A DNA stretch of 64,000 nt from Prevotellaceae bacterium (GCA_015256945.1 JABZLB010000009.1:1-64000); one strand, 5' to 3'. Numbered from the stretch's first letter, positions 26,803 through 35,802 are shown. Notes: generated by a model from the sequence alone, not told the origin. Made by a program: numbers and translations.

Positions 26803-27312
26803 TTAGTTTTTATACAACAACCAGGCGTCGCCGGTCTTGTTGAATTTCGACCCTCTGATGGCGTTACGACTTTGTACGGCAGCACTCTTGTCGGCATAAG
26901 TGCCGCATATTACGCGGTACATGTTTACCTTTGCGTTGTATACAACCTGAGCGTCATAACCAGCCTGCTTCAACGTTCCCTGAAAACCGATGGCATTTGT
27001 CTTTAAGCCAAACGAACCCACAACAACGCTATACTGTTGCAATCCCGTCCCATCAATCAGCGTTACACTCTCCTGACGTACAGGAGTATCGTCAGCCTTA
27101 ACTACTGTCGACTGGTCAGCGGGCGTTACAACTAAAGGTCTAACAGATACGATTTGGTCAACAGCAGGCTGTGTTGCTTGTGCTGTCTGCGACTGAGCCT
27201 CCTGTGCTTGTGCCTTCTCATACATTTTTTTATAAGCACTTTCCTGCGATTTACAACTTGTAAAAGCAAATGCTACAAAGAGGGCTGCGCCCATAACCAT
27301 ATATTTTCTCAT
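26803..27312 (-). CDS. SPOR-domain lipoprotein
   Basis: 169 residues. The signal peptide ends FTSC with Cys20 as the lipidation site. A Gln/Ala-rich stretch follows (about 25-55), then a C-terminal SPOR domain (about 90-169: YSVVVGSFGLKTNAIGFQGT, YRVICGTYADKSAAVQSRNA). SPOR domains bind glycan strands stripped of stem peptides, mainly at the division site. It is the first gene of the minus-strand run with ruvX, def and TPR. Confidence 0.87.
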   Translation of the reverse strand: MRKYMVMGAALFVAFAFTSCKSQESAYKKMYEKAQAQEAQSQTAQATQPAVDQIVSVRPLVVTPADQSTVVKADDTPVRQESVTLIDGTGLQQYSVVVGSFGLKTNAIGFQGTLKQAGYDAQVVYNAKVNMYRVICGTYADKSAAVQSRNAIRGSKFNKTGDAWLLYKN

Positions 27313-27497
27313 CTCTATTAAGTTATTAAGATATTAATATTTCAATATAAAAAGGCAGTAATCCTTATGAGGGCGAAATTACAAAGAATTCTATAAAAAT
27401 AATAAACACAACCGCATAAAGTTTGTTAAATAGCACCCATACACCGGTTTTAACAAAAAATATATATGTTCTTATATCGTAATCACGCTTTTATCGC

Positions 27498-27505
27498 TAT
27501 ATTTG
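27498..27505 (+). promoter_or_regulatory. -7 box for the YtxH gene
   Basis: TATATTTG lies 38 bases before the ATG at 27544. No -33 TTG in the expected place. Confidence 0.45.
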
Positions 27506-27543
27506 CAGCATATTAAGTTACAATTAAAAAGAAAGGAACAATT

Positions 27544-27762
27544 ATGAAAACTTTAGGTTATCTTGGCGCTTTTGTATGTGGTGCCCTGACTGGTGCTACA
27601 TTAGGACTGCTTCTGGCTCCTGAAAACGGAAAGGATACACGCAGCAAAATTTCATCGGCTGTTGACGATTTCTGCAAGAAACACGACATTAAGCTGAACC
27701 GTCGTGACGCTGACGACTTTGTTGAAAACATTAAAGAGGCTGTTGACAACGACCTGGCTTAA
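27544..27762 (+). CDS. YtxH-domain small protein
   Basis: 72 residues. An N-terminal glycine-rich membrane segment (GYLGAFVCGALTGATLGLLL) is followed by APENGKDTRSKI, the YtxH signature, and an amphipathic acidic tail. YtxH proteins are small membrane proteins often induced by general stress; their biochemical role is not known. It is followed by a holin-like gene and a small unknown gene on the same strand. Confidence 0.85.
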   Translation: MKTLGYLGAFVCGALTGATLGLLLAPENGKDTRSKISSAVDDFCKKHDIKLNRRDADDFVENIKEAVDNDLA

Positions 27763-27803
27763 AGGCCCTGCTGCTTGCAAACAGGCTTAAACACGTTTAT
27801 ATT

Positions 27804-27857
27804 ATACCGGTTCTACACCCTTCACGTCATGTGTTACAAATGGTGTAGGGTCGGTAT
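27804..27857 (+). other. Stem-loop between the YtxH and holin-like genes
   Basis: ATACCG (27804-27809) pairs with CGGTAT (27852-27857) and CTACACC (27813-27819) with GGTGTAG (27842-27848), enclosing a 22-base loop. It has no T-tract, so it is more likely an RNA stability or processing element than a terminator. Confidence 0.45.
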
Positions 27858-27913
27858 TTGCTTTGCAACATCCCTGCCATATACAGGGAAACCATTTACA
27901 TAATGATGTTCTT

Positions 27914-28261
27914 ATGTTCTCAAACGACCATAATATAGAAACCATCGCACAGCTTGTCGACACCGTAAAGCATTATATTAAGCTGCAAACCGAATATGCA
28001 AGGCTCGACATTGTAGAGAAATCGGTACGTATCATAACTGCGGTTGCCATAGCTGCACTGTTTGGTTTCCTTACCGCGCTGATGCTTATCTATCTCAGTT
28101 TTGCCGCTGCCTACGCGCTTATACCCTGCACAGGCACTGTGGCAGCATTTGCAATTGTGGCAGCATTTTATTTTATTGTCCTTATTTTGTTCCTGATTTT
28201 CAGAAAACAATGGATTGAACGCCCGCTCGTTAAGTTTCTGGCGTCATTGCTTCTTGGATAG
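27914..28261 (+). CDS. Holin-like small membrane protein (Holin-X / phage holin 3_6 type)
   Basis: About 115 residues from the ATG at 27914, preferred over 27863 because the upstream residues are unlike the family. An amphipathic N-terminal helix (IAQLVDTVKHYIKLQTEYAR) is followed by two long hydrophobic segments (about residues 40-65 and 72-97). This is the layout of the holin-X family found on many chromosomes next to YtxH genes. No phage genes are nearby, so the name reflects family only. Confidence 0.75.
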   Translation: MFSNDHNIETIAQLVDTVKHYIKLQTEYARLDIVEKSVRIITAVAIAALFGFLTALMLIYLSFAAAYALIPCTGTVAAFAIVAAFYFIVLILFLIFRKQWIERPLVKFLASLLLG

Positions 28262-28308
28262 CCAGCCTGTATAAAACCCTTATTTTTACTGTTCGAAAAC
28301 TTAACAAA

Positions 28309-28563
28309 ATGAACGAAAATATTACCTCTTCACCGTACAGGTCCATCGAAGAGATTCAACTTCAGAAGGCACTTCTGCGAAAAGACATTCTAAAAGACAG
28401 CACAAAGATAGAAAGTATGTGGCGGTCGCTGTTTCAGAAACCGGCTGCCCTTAAGGCCGGTTCTACGCCTGCCCAGCGCTTTTCGAGCATAATCAACACT
28501 GGTGCAGGTATCTTTGATGCCTTTCTGCTGGGCTGGAAACTTTACCGCAAGTTTAAATGGTAA
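28309..28563 (+). CDS. Small hypothetical protein downstream of YtxH and holin-like genes
   Basis: 84 residues, with charged helical N-terminal region (SIEEIQLQKALLRKDILKDS) and a more hydrophobic C terminus with GAGIFDAFLLGWKLYRKF. I recognise no named domain. The spacing and order (YtxH, holin-like, this gene) suggest a three-gene envelope-stress unit. A short CCGGTT/AACCGG hairpin follows at 28570-28583. Confidence 0.65.
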   Translation: MNENITSSPYRSIEEIQLQKALLRKDILKDSTKIESMWRSLFQKPAALKAGSTPAQRFSSIINTGAGIFDAFLLGWKLYRKFKW

Positions 28564-28603
28564 ACACCGCCGGTTACAACCGGTAACTACACTCCCTTTT
28601 CGT

Positions 28604-28640
28604 CTTTACGACCTCAGGCGTCATTCGCAACGTCGTAAAG
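28604..28640. other. Stem-loop downstream of the small envelope gene trio
   Basis: CTTTACGAC (28604-28612) pairs with GTCGTAAAG (28632-28640), nine perfect pairs around a 19-base loop. No T-tract. It lies between the gene trio and repeat copy C. Confidence 0.4.
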
Positions 28641-28644
28641 TTCA

Positions 28645-28652
28645 TACCTTTG
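28645..28652 (+). promoter_or_regulatory. Orphan -7 box facing repeat copy C
   Basis: TACCTTTG, an exact TAnnTTTG match. Downstream on the plus strand there is no gene, only the repeat element at 28688 and then a convergent gene, so a transcript from here would be noncoding. No -33 TTG, so the call is weak. Confidence 0.3.
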
Positions 28653-28687
28653 CGTCGTGATGTCTGGAGGTTTACAAACTAAAGGTT

Positions 28688-28778
28688 ATGGTTCGGCGGC
28701 CGTCAGCAGCGTGTACGGCGATTGTCGAACCATGTGTATGACGGCCGTCAGCAACGCTGCTGACGGCCGCCGAACCAT
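28688..28778. repeat. Dispersed GC-rich inverted-repeat element, copy C (best preserved)
   Basis: The arms are perfect over 24 bases: 28688-28711 begins ATGGTTCGGCGGCCGTC and 28755-28778 is its exact reverse complement ending GACGGCCGCCGAACCAT. The centre contains another GACGGCCGTC core (28740-28749). The element is markedly more GC-rich than the spacer around it. The rest of the 491-base spacer (28564-29054) holds two stem-loops and no convincing ORF. Confidence 0.85.
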
Positions 28779-29054
28779 GAACATTATACCACAAACCTTT
28801 GGATAAGCTATTATAAACGGTACAGCGGCAGCCCGTAAAAAGACCGGAAAAACAACGTAAAGCTGTCAGGCTGCGGATGTACATTTGCCCGATGTCCCGT
28901 TCAACAGAAATTACAGACAAGGGCCAAACTATTCGTTTTGCCACACGCAACCGCCCATCAAACAACACGGGGCTGCTGCCTTATGGCAGTAACCCCGTAC
29001 CATGGATATTGATTTTATTGTATAAAAAGCGGCTGCAATATTCTGAAAACAGTC

Positions 29055-29819
29055 TTAAACTTCTATCTCCAGGCCGTCAAAGGCAAACTCAAACCCCTCT
29101 GGGAGCCGCAGGTTTGCCTCGTCGTGCAACCCTATCAAGTGGGTAAGGTGCGTCAGATAAGTGTGCTGTGCACCCACGCGATGAGCGAAATCGATGGCAT
29201 CCTGCACCAGCATGTGGCTGTGATGAGGCTTTTCCCACCGCAAGGCGTTGACGACAAGCACCTTCACGCCTGCAAGAAACGGAAGCTCATCGTCGCCAAT
29301 AGTCTTCATATCGGTAATGTAAGCCAGGCTGCCTATGCGGTATCCGAGGATGGGAAGCTTGCCATGCATAACCTCAACGGGAACGATATTGATGTCGCCT
29401 ATCGTCAGCGGCACGTGCTTTTTCAGCGTATGAAGGTTGAACGTTGGCACGCCGGGATACAGGTTTTTCGTAAAGCAGTAAGGGAAATTATGGCGTACCG
29501 ACTGAACCGTCTCGTCGTTGGCATACACGTTTACATCGCCAAACGCGCCGCAAAAAGGACGTAAGTCGTCAAGTCCGGCAACGTGATCGTAGTGCTCGTG
29601 CGTAAGCAACACGGCATCAATCTTCCTGAAAGGCAGCGGCATAAGCTGCATACGTATGTCGGGGCCGCAGTCAATCAGTACACGTGTACGTTCTGTTTCA
29701 ACCATCGCTGCGGTGCGATAGCGGAAGTCTTTCGGGTTTTTGCTCCGGCAAACCTTGCATTGACAGCCTATGACAGGCACGCCATTAGAAGTACCTGTAC
29801 CTAAGAATCGTAACTTCAT
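29055..29819 (-). CDS. MBL-fold metal-dependent hydrolase (PhnP-like)
   Basis: 254 residues of the metallo-beta-lactamase fold. It begins LGTGTSNGVPVIGCQCKVC, the start seen in PhnP-type phosphodiesterases including the Cys pair of the extra zinc site. It carries the metal motif HEHYDH and further His and Asp ligands (EVMHGKLP, YITDMKT). PhnP cleaves cyclic ribose phosphates; without other phosphonate genes here, the substrate is open. It starts five bases after the murB stop and ends the DUF4348-murB transcript. Confidence 0.88.
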   Translation of the reverse strand: MKLRFLGTGTSNGVPVIGCQCKVCRSKNPKDFRYRTAAMVETERTRVLIDCGPDIRMQLMPLPFRKIDAVLLTHEHYDHVAGLDDLRPFCGAFGDVNVYANDETVQSVRHNFPYCFTKNLYPGVPTFNLHTLKKHVPLTIGDINIVPVEVMHGKLPILGYRIGSLAYITDMKTIGDDELPFLAGVKVLVVNALRWEKPHHSHMLVQDAIDFAHRVGAQHTYLTHLTHLIGLHDEANLRLPEGFEFAFDGLEIEV

Positions 29820-29824
29820 TATTG

Positions 29825-30901
29825 TTATATCACGTTAACCTCGGGCCGAATATCCAGACCGAAAGCAGCCTTTACATCATGCTGTATGGCCTGCATCAGG
29901 TTTACAATATCCTGCCCCGTAGCTCCCCCTTCGTTAATAAGTACCAGTGCTTGTTTGCTATGCACGCCGGCATGGCCCAGCGATTTACCCTTCCATCCAC
30001 AACGCTCTATCATCCATCCTGCCGGAATTTTGTAACGGCAATTACGTGGAGTCTCATCGTTACAGATGGCTTCGCCCCGGTCATCAACCTTAAAATAGTG
30101 CAAATCGGGCACTTTTTCTTTCAGTTTTCTGAAAGTTTCTTCGTCAATTATCGGGTTCATGAAGAACGAACCAGCATTGCCTGTAACGGCAGGATCGGGC
30201 AATTTGCCCTGCCTTATTTCAATAATGGTGTCGCGAAGCTGCTGTGCAGTAAGTGCCTCTACATCAATATGAGCCTCTGAAAGTTTGCTGCGCACGTTGC
30301 CATAATCGAGTATAGGTTCAAACTTACGCGACAAACGATAGGTAACATACGTAATAAGGTAGCGGTTTTTCCATTCGTTTTTAAAGCGGCTCTGGCGGTA
30401 ACTGTAATGACAGTCGGTTGGTTTCAGGCGCACAATACGGCCCGTAGCTATCTCAACGGCTTCAATTTCGCTGATAAAATCTTTCGCTTCGGCACCGTAA
30501 GCACCTATGTTTTGTACAGCCGATGCGCCACACTGTCCAGGTATCAGGCTCAGATTCTCCATGCCGTAATAGCCATGACGAACGGCGTAATCAACAACAT
30601 CATCGAACGTTGTGCCTGCCCAGCACTTTAAATAAGGTATGTTTGTGCCGGCCTCCATGATGACGGAGATGCTGAATTCAGCATTGGGAGTAACCACCTT
30701 GCCGTCGAAATCGCGCGTCAACAACAGGTTGCTTCCGCCGCCCAACAACAATAAACGGTCTCCCGCAGCGGTATGTTGGTGCAGCTCTGACGCCAGCATA
30801 ACGGCATCATTCTCGTTTTCAAAAACTATTAATTCGTCACACTTCTGGTCAATGCCAAACGTGTTGTATCGCAATAACGACTGGTTTGGGAATCTCTTCA
30901 T
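29825..30901 (-). CDS. murB: UDP-N-acetylenolpyruvoylglucosamine reductase
   Basis: FAD enzyme that makes UDP-MurNAc for peptidoglycan. 358 residues of the type I (E. coli-like) form. The FAD-binding part shows LLLGGGSNLL and SLIPGQCGASAVQNIGAYG. The catalytic serine lies in GNAGSFFMNP, and the final acid is in the C-terminal region (LVLINEGGATG). It lies 30 bases downstream of the DUF4348 gene. Confidence 0.97.
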   Translation of the reverse strand: MKRFPNQSLLRYNTFGIDQKCDELIVFENENDAVMLASELHQHTAAGDRLLLLGGGSNLLLTRDFDGKVVTPNAEFSISVIMEAGTNIPYLKCWAGTTFDDVVDYAVRHGYYGMENLSLIPGQCGASAVQNIGAYGAEAKDFISEIEAVEIATGRIVRLKPTDCHYSYRQSRFKNEWKNRYLITYVTYRLSRKFEPILDYGNVRSKLSEAHIDVEALTAQQLRDTIIEIRQGKLPDPAVTGNAGSFFMNPIIDEETFRKLKEKVPDLHYFKVDDRGEAICNDETPRNCRYKIPAGWMIERCGWKGKSLGHAGVHSKQALVLINEGGATGQDIVNLMQAIQHDVKAAFGLDIRPEVNVI

Positions 30902-30931
30902 GAGCTATGGCAGGTGCTTCTGCCCTGCACA

Positions 30932-31786
30932 TTAACTATTAAACTTTACCAATTTCCACTGTCCGCCAACCTTACGGAACGACAATTCAATCTCCAACCC
31001 GTTGGCAATACCGCGTATTACGAACAGCCGACGCCCCGCATCGGTATACTTTTGGCCGTAAATAATGTTGTAAAGCGTGCCATTTGGGATAAGCCCCGGC
31101 TTGAAATCGGGCCACTGCTGCGGCATCATCACCCCGCTTATCTGTGCGAAATCGTCGTTTGGATCAGGCGCGGAGAACTGCACTTCACGAGCCATACTTC
31201 TTACCTGAAAGGCGGTATCGGTGGCAAATTTATTATAAAACTTCAGGAAATCAGCATTCTTATTCTGGGCCAGAGACATGTAATTCATTGATGTCAGCAT
31301 CCATTTGCCCTTTATCTTATTGAACAAATATTGCTGGATAAGATTCTTATGGCTGAATATCTTTTCAATAACCACGTGGCTGATAGTGGTATCTTTCACA
31401 AGGTTCATTTGCTTGGCGTTGTCGAAGATAAGCGTATAATACTCCTGACGCATAAAGAAACGTTCCATCTCCCACTTGTTTTCGGCAATCTTTTTCACCA
31501 CCTTCCCGTCACGATAAACAGGTAACGGGAACACAATACGCCTGCGCTGCAGTTTACGATTGGCCGCAAAGTTGAATACAAAATCGTCAAAAAGCTCGTC
31601 AGCTGCCTTGGGCATGGGCGTAGCTTCTATCAGATTCTCGGCAGAATCGGCCGCCGAAGTATCGCGGACAGCGGTGTCAGAAGCCGTCGAATCAACCGTA
31701 CGGGGCTTGCGATCGTTGCATCCGGTAGGAACAAAGAGCATGAAAAGCAGTGAGAACAATGCAAAAATTACTAAAACTTTCCTCAT
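30932..31786 (-). CDS. DUF4348 family lipoprotein
   Basis: 284 residues from the ATG at 31786, chosen because it gives a clean signal peptide (RKVLVIFALFSLLFMLFV) with lipobox PTGC and lies just downstream of a -7 box. The upstream extension to 31819 would cross that box. A Ser/Asp/Thr-rich linker follows (about residues 20-60), and the globular domain starts around residue 65. It matches Bacteroidales proteins annotated DUF4348, from memory. No function is known. It leads the transcript with murB. Confidence 0.75.
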   Translation of the reverse strand: MRKVLVIFALFSLLFMLFVPTGCNDRKPRTVDSTASDTAVRDTSAADSAENLIEATPMPKAADELFDDFVFNFAANRKLQRRRIVFPLPVYRDGKVVKKIAENKWEMERFFMRQEYYTLIFDNAKQMNLVKDTTISHVVIEKIFSHKNLIQQYLFNKIKGKWMLTSMNYMSLAQNKNADFLKFYNKFATDTAFQVRSMAREVQFSAPDPNDDFAQISGVMMPQQWPDFKPGLIPNGTLYNIIYGQKYTDAGRRLFVIRGIANGLEIELSFRKVGGQWKLVKFNS

Positions 31787-31806
31787 AAAATACATATAAA
31801 CCAAGG

Positions 31807-31814
31807 CAAAATTA
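31807..31814 (-). promoter_or_regulatory. -7 box for the DUF4348-murB transcript
   Basis: Minus-strand TAATTTTG, 21 bases before the start at 31786. The -33 region is poor. Confidence 0.45.
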
Positions 31815-31858
31815 CACATTATTTTTTATATATAGTTTCTTTTTCATGATAAAATTCG

Positions 31859-31866
31859 TAACTTTG
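31859..31866 (+). promoter_or_regulatory. -7 box for pheS
   Basis: TAACTTTG, 30 bases before the pheS start. The -33 position shows TTT rather than TTG. Confidence 0.5.
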
Positions 31867-31895
31867 CAAGCACGTAAATAAGGAGACTTTACAAG

Positions 31896-32933
31896 ATGAT
31901 ATTAGACAAAATAGACGAGCTTCTTAAGGAAGTTTCGGCGTTGTCGGCCCAGAATGCCGACGATGTTGAACAGCTCCGGCTAAAGTATCTCAGCAAGAAA
32001 GGAGAAATAAATGCCCTCATGACCGCCTTCAGGGATGTAGCAAAAGAGCAGAAAAAGGCTGTCGGCATGAAGATAAACGAGCTTAAAACCGTTGCTACCG
32101 AGAAGATAAATGCCTTGCGTGAGCAGGTGGGAACAACGGAAACGGGCACCGAAAGCCTTGATTTGACGCGCACTGCATACCCTGTCGGGCTGGGAACACG
32201 CCACCCGTTGACGCTCGTAAAGAACGAAATCGTCGATATTTTCCAGCGTATGGGCTTCAACTTATACACAGGGCCGGAGATTGATGACGACAACCACATC
32301 TTTACAATGCTTAATTTTGCCGCCGACCATCCGGCGCGAGATATGCAGGATACTTTCTTTATTTCGCGTAATCAACACGATGTAACCAAGAACGTTTTGC
32401 TGCGATCGCACACCTCCAGCGACGAAGCCCACTACATGGAAAGCCATGAACCTCCCATCCGTGTGTTGTGCCCGGGTCGCGTTTACCGCAACGAGGCCAT
32501 ATCAGCACGCGCACATTGCTTCTTCCATCAGGTGGAAGGGTTGTACGTTGACAAAAATGTGAGCTTTACAGACTTAAAGCAAGTACTCCTCACTTTTGCA
32601 CGAGAGATGTTCGGTGCCGACACAAAGATAAGACTTCGCCCCTCATATTTCCCCTTCACAGAGCCGAGCGCGGAGATGGATATAAGCTGTAACATCTGCG
32701 GTGGCAAGGGCTGTAACTTCTGCAAAAACACCGGCTGGGTTGAGATATTAGGCTGTGGAATGGTCGACCCACACGACTTATCGGCATGCGGTATCGACCC
32801 TGACGTTTACACAGGATATGCTTTTGGCATGGGCGTTGAGCGCATAGCCAACCTCAAATACAGGGTTAACGACTTGCGTTTATTCTCAGAAAACGACACC
32901 CGTTTCCTTGAAGAGTTCAAAAGTGCTTATTAA
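31896..32933 (+). CDS. pheS: Phenylalanyl-tRNA synthetase alpha subunit
   Basis: 345 residues. A helical N-terminal tRNA-binding arm (residues 1-85) precedes the class II catalytic core: GTRHPLTL, GPEIDDDNHIFTMLN, PARDMQDTFF, CPGRVYRNEAISARAH (motif 2) and FGMGVERIANLKY (motif 3). It pairs with PheT, which is not in this window, so the two subunits are encoded apart. It ends with a terminator at 33104. The spacer after the stop contains repeats of the last codons (see findings). Confidence 0.97.
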   Translation: MILDKIDELLKEVSALSAQNADDVEQLRLKYLSKKGEINALMTAFRDVAKEQKKAVGMKINELKTVATEKINALREQVGTTETGTESLDLTRTAYPVGLGTRHPLTLVKNEIVDIFQRMGFNLYTGPEIDDDNHIFTMLNFAADHPARDMQDTFFISRNQHDVTKNVLLRSHTSSDEAHYMESHEPPIRVLCPGRVYRNEAISARAHCFFHQVEGLYVDKNVSFTDLKQVLLTFAREMFGADTKIRLRPSYFPFTEPSAEMDISCNICGGKGCNFCKNTGWVEILGCGMVDPHDLSACGIDPDVYTGYAFGMGVERIANLKYRVNDLRLFSENDTRFLEEFKSAY

Positions 32934-33103
32934 ATGGTTGAGGAGCACTGATTAAAAAGTCCAGAGGTACTTATTGAAACATTTAAAAGTGCTTATCAAA
33001 TTGCAGGCACATAAGTACGTACAGGCTGTGCAAATACAGGCTTCAGCAACATCGAATACGGTCACGACGAACTTCGTCAGTGGCGTTTAGACCAAACCCA
33101 TAC

Positions 33104-33150
33104 AGGCATCTGCGACACCGGAAAAGGCGTTACAGATGCCTTTGTTTTTA
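33104..33150 (+). terminator. Terminator after pheS
   Basis: AGGCATCTG (33104-33112) pairs with CAGATGCCT (33133-33141), followed by TTGTTTTT. It overlaps the first possible start codon (33136) of the next reading frame, which helps reject that start. Confidence 0.75.
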
Positions 33151-33189
33151 ATAATCATCGTTGTTTTTCATCTTTATAATACCCGGGAT

Positions 33190-35730
33190 ATGAGCAAACG
33201 AACTGTCCTTTCCATCATATTGTTGTTTATGTTACTGCTGCCATCGCGTGCCGTTCTTAAAGAACGCGACATCGCCGGCACGCTGGCCATGCTCCGAATT
33301 GAGCTTACAAACTACCACACAAGCCTCGAAAGGCAGTCGGGTTACCTGAAAGAGCAGCAGCAACAAGTGATGAAACAGCTCGTCGATGCGCTGAACAAGA
33401 GCCAGCAGAACGCGCTTATGCTCTACTCACAAAAGAACGGATACGTCTTCGATTTGACCTATGCCTGTCACGAAGCCACCGAGCAGTATCGCGAATTTAA
33501 GCAAAATGCGCTGCCGTTCCGCACGTTCGTCAACAATGCCGACATCGAAATAAGCCGGTATGACAGCTTAATCAACGACCTCAGCACGATGTATACGGCC
33601 GCCCTCTCCACCCGTTCGAAGATTGATCGCAACGTATGTCTTACCCTCGCCGTGAACATAAGGCATACCCTTAACGACAACCGCACGCAGATTCAACAAT
33701 ATATCGACCTGTACAATACTACCGAAAGCCGGCTGAAATACCTCAACGACTACGCCAACAAACGATACAGCGACATACAGAATTCGATTTTCTCGAACCG
33801 CGGTGAGAACTATTTCAGCATACTACGCCAGATAAAAGAGCAGGTAAAGGAAACGTCACAAACCATCATCGACAAGTATAAGCCCCAGCAAAAATACCAT
33901 TCCGACTGGGACAGCCGCATCATAATAGGCCTGCTCATCATGATTTTCATTGTAGGATTTCTGGCTTCAGGCATCAATTATATTTCGATAGGCCTCGTAA
34001 TTACCTGGCTTATGAAGCGCGAAAAAGCCGAGCAGGCCCTCAACTGGGTGCTGGGAAGCAAGCGCAGTATCGAAGCACGCAACTACTTTAAAGACAAGCG
34101 ATGGTGCATCATCATGACGGCAACGGTTATCACCTTTGCCCTTATCCTCGGCATTGTGCGTATTACATGGACCCAGAACTTTATTATTATGGCCTGCAGC
34201 CTGCTCGTAGGCTACGCATGGTTGTTGGGTGTAATACTTTTCTCACTGCTCATTCGCCTCAACAGCGAGCAGATAAAGTATGGCTATCGCATCTATGCAC
34301 CCATCATCTTAGTATGCTTTACGGTCATCACTTTCCGCATAATTCTTGCCCCAAACGACTTTGTAAACCTCACCTTTCCGCCCATTTTGCTGGGTGCTAC
34401 CGTATGGCAATGGCTGGCGATAAGCCGCTGCAACAGGAAACTTCCCGCCAGCGATGCAGGCTATGCCTATATTTCTTTAGTTGTCTTTCTGGCGAGCGAC
34501 GCAGCCTCTCTGGCCGGATACACGCTGCTTGCAGTAGAGCTTCTGATATGGTGGACGATGCAGCTGACCTGTATTCTCACCATTACCTGTTTGTCGAACA
34601 TGCTGAAAAAGTATGCCAATAACCCTAAACGCCAGTTCTTCAACGCCGATACACCTGTAAGCCGCGTATGGTTTTTCATGCTCATTTATAAAGTAATATT
34701 ACCTTCCATGAGCGCCGTTTCGCTGCTTCTGGCCATTTACTGGGCAGCCGATGTGTTTAACTTAAGCGACACTACCTGGCATATCTTCAACGAACCCCTG
34801 ATAAATACCACCAAGATAACGCTCAGCATTCTGCGGGTTGAGCAGGTAATTATACTGTATTATGTATTTTCTTACCTCAACCATACAGCCATCAACGCCA
34901 TGCGTTACCACCTTACCAACAAGGAAAAGCGACGTGCAGCCAGCGAGAATCGCAAGCCAAACGATCAGTCTGTCATCAGTCAGGCTGCCATGTGGCGCAA
35001 TGTTGTACAGGTGCTTGTATGGGGAATATGGCTGCTTACGGCCATGACCATCTTCAATATCAACAACACATGGCTCGTGGCTATATCGGCAGGCCTGTCA
35101 ACGGGTATCGGTTTTGCCATGAAAGACATACTGGAAAACATCTACTATGGCATATCATTGATGACCGGCCGCATCAAAGTGGGCGACTTTATATCCATTG
35201 AAGGCACGCGCGGTACGGTGAAATCAATATCCTACGTTTCAACAACCATCGAAGCTTTAGACGGTTCTGTGATGGCCTTTCAGAACGCACAGCTCTTCTC
35301 AAAGAACTATAAGAACCTTACCCGCAACCATGGAAATGAGATGGCTATTATACCAGTGGGAGTAGCCTACGGCACCAACGCGGCCTTTGCACGCCAGATT
35401 ATTGCCGGCGCTGTGAAGTCGGTTGAACGCCATAACTACATTAAGTTTGTACAAGTAGTATTTGCAGGGTTCGGCGATAACAGCATCGACTTTAAGATAT
35501 TATCGTGGGTTGACTCGCGAAAACAGATATACGCCGAAAGCGATATTATGGAAGCCGTATACAATGCACTGAACGATAACCACATTGAAATACCGTTCCC
35601 ACAGCGCGATATACACATTGTTGACGGAGGGGCAGCCTTTACAGGGGGCGACAAACCGGCGGCGCGGCAGCACGTTGACCATGCCATGACCATAGACGAA
35701 GCCATGCAAAAAATAAAGCCTGCCGAATAA
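33190..35730 (+). CDS. Large MscS-family mechanosensitive channel
   Basis: 846 residues from the ATG at 33190; the earlier in-frame ATG at 33136 lies inside the pheS terminator. A signal peptide is followed by a periplasmic helical region to about residue 245 (coiled, Gln-rich) and then about ten membrane segments. The MscS pore and beta domain sit near the C terminus: GLSTGIGFAMKDILENIYYG, then RIKVGDFISIEGTRGTVKSI. The layout resembles E. coli MscK/YbiO-type large channels that release solutes on hypo-osmotic shock. It stands alone, with terminators on both sides. Confidence 0.9.
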   Translation: MSKRTVLSIILLFMLLLPSRAVLKERDIAGTLAMLRIELTNYHTSLERQSGYLKEQQQQVMKQLVDALNKSQQNALMLYSQKNGYVFDLTYACHEATEQYREFKQNALPFRTFVNNADIEISRYDSLINDLSTMYTAALSTRSKIDRNVCLTLAVNIRHTLNDNRTQIQQYIDLYNTTESRLKYLNDYANKRYSDIQNSIFSNRGENYFSILRQIKEQVKETSQTIIDKYKPQQKYHSDWDSRIIIGLLIMIFIVGFLASGINYISIGLVITWLMKREKAEQALNWVLGSKRSIEARNYFKDKRWCIIMTATVITFALILGIVRITWTQNFIIMACSLLVGYAWLLGVILFSLLIRLNSEQIKYGYRIYAPIILVCFTVITFRIILAPNDFVNLTFPPILLGATVWQWLAISRCNRKLPASDAGYAYISLVVFLASDAASLAGYTLLAVELLIWWTMQLTCILTITCLSNMLKKYANNPKRQFFNADTPVSRVWFFMLIYKVILPSMSAVSLLLAIYWAADVFNLSDTTWHIFNEPLINTTKITLSILRVEQVIILYYVFSYLNHTAINAMRYHLTNKEKRRAASENRKPNDQSVISQAAMWRNVVQVLVWGIWLLTAMTIFNINNTWLVAISAGLSTGIGFAMKDILENIYYGISLMTGRIKVGDFISIEGTRGTVKSISYVSTTIEALDGSVMAFQNAQLFSKNYKNLTRNHGNEMAIIPVGVAYGTNAAFARQIIAGAVKSVERHNYIKFVQVVFAGFGDNSIDFKILSWVDSRKQIYAESDIMEAVYNALNDNHIEIPFPQRDIHIVDGGAAFTGGDKPAARQHVDHAMTIDEAMQKIKPAE

Positions 35731-35774
35731 TTTCTGCGCCCTCAGAAACTTACAGCGTTTACATACAACAGGAA

Positions 35775-35802
35775 AGCCCTGCCCGTGCAGGGCTTTTTCT
35801 TT
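35775..35802 (+). terminator. Terminator after the MscS-type gene
   Basis: AGCCCTGC (35775-35782) and GCAGGGCT (35787-35794) with a four-base loop, followed by TTTTCTTTT. Confidence 0.85.

Noticed and set aside
27914..28261. Prophage remnant because of the holin-like protein
   Set aside because: No endolysin, integrase, structural or attachment-site features nearby. The holin-X family is common on chromosomes next to YtxH genes.
34101..34622. 173-codon open frame on the plus strand
   Set aside because: Out-of-frame shadow inside the MscS-type gene; composition is rich in His and Cys as expected for a shifted frame.
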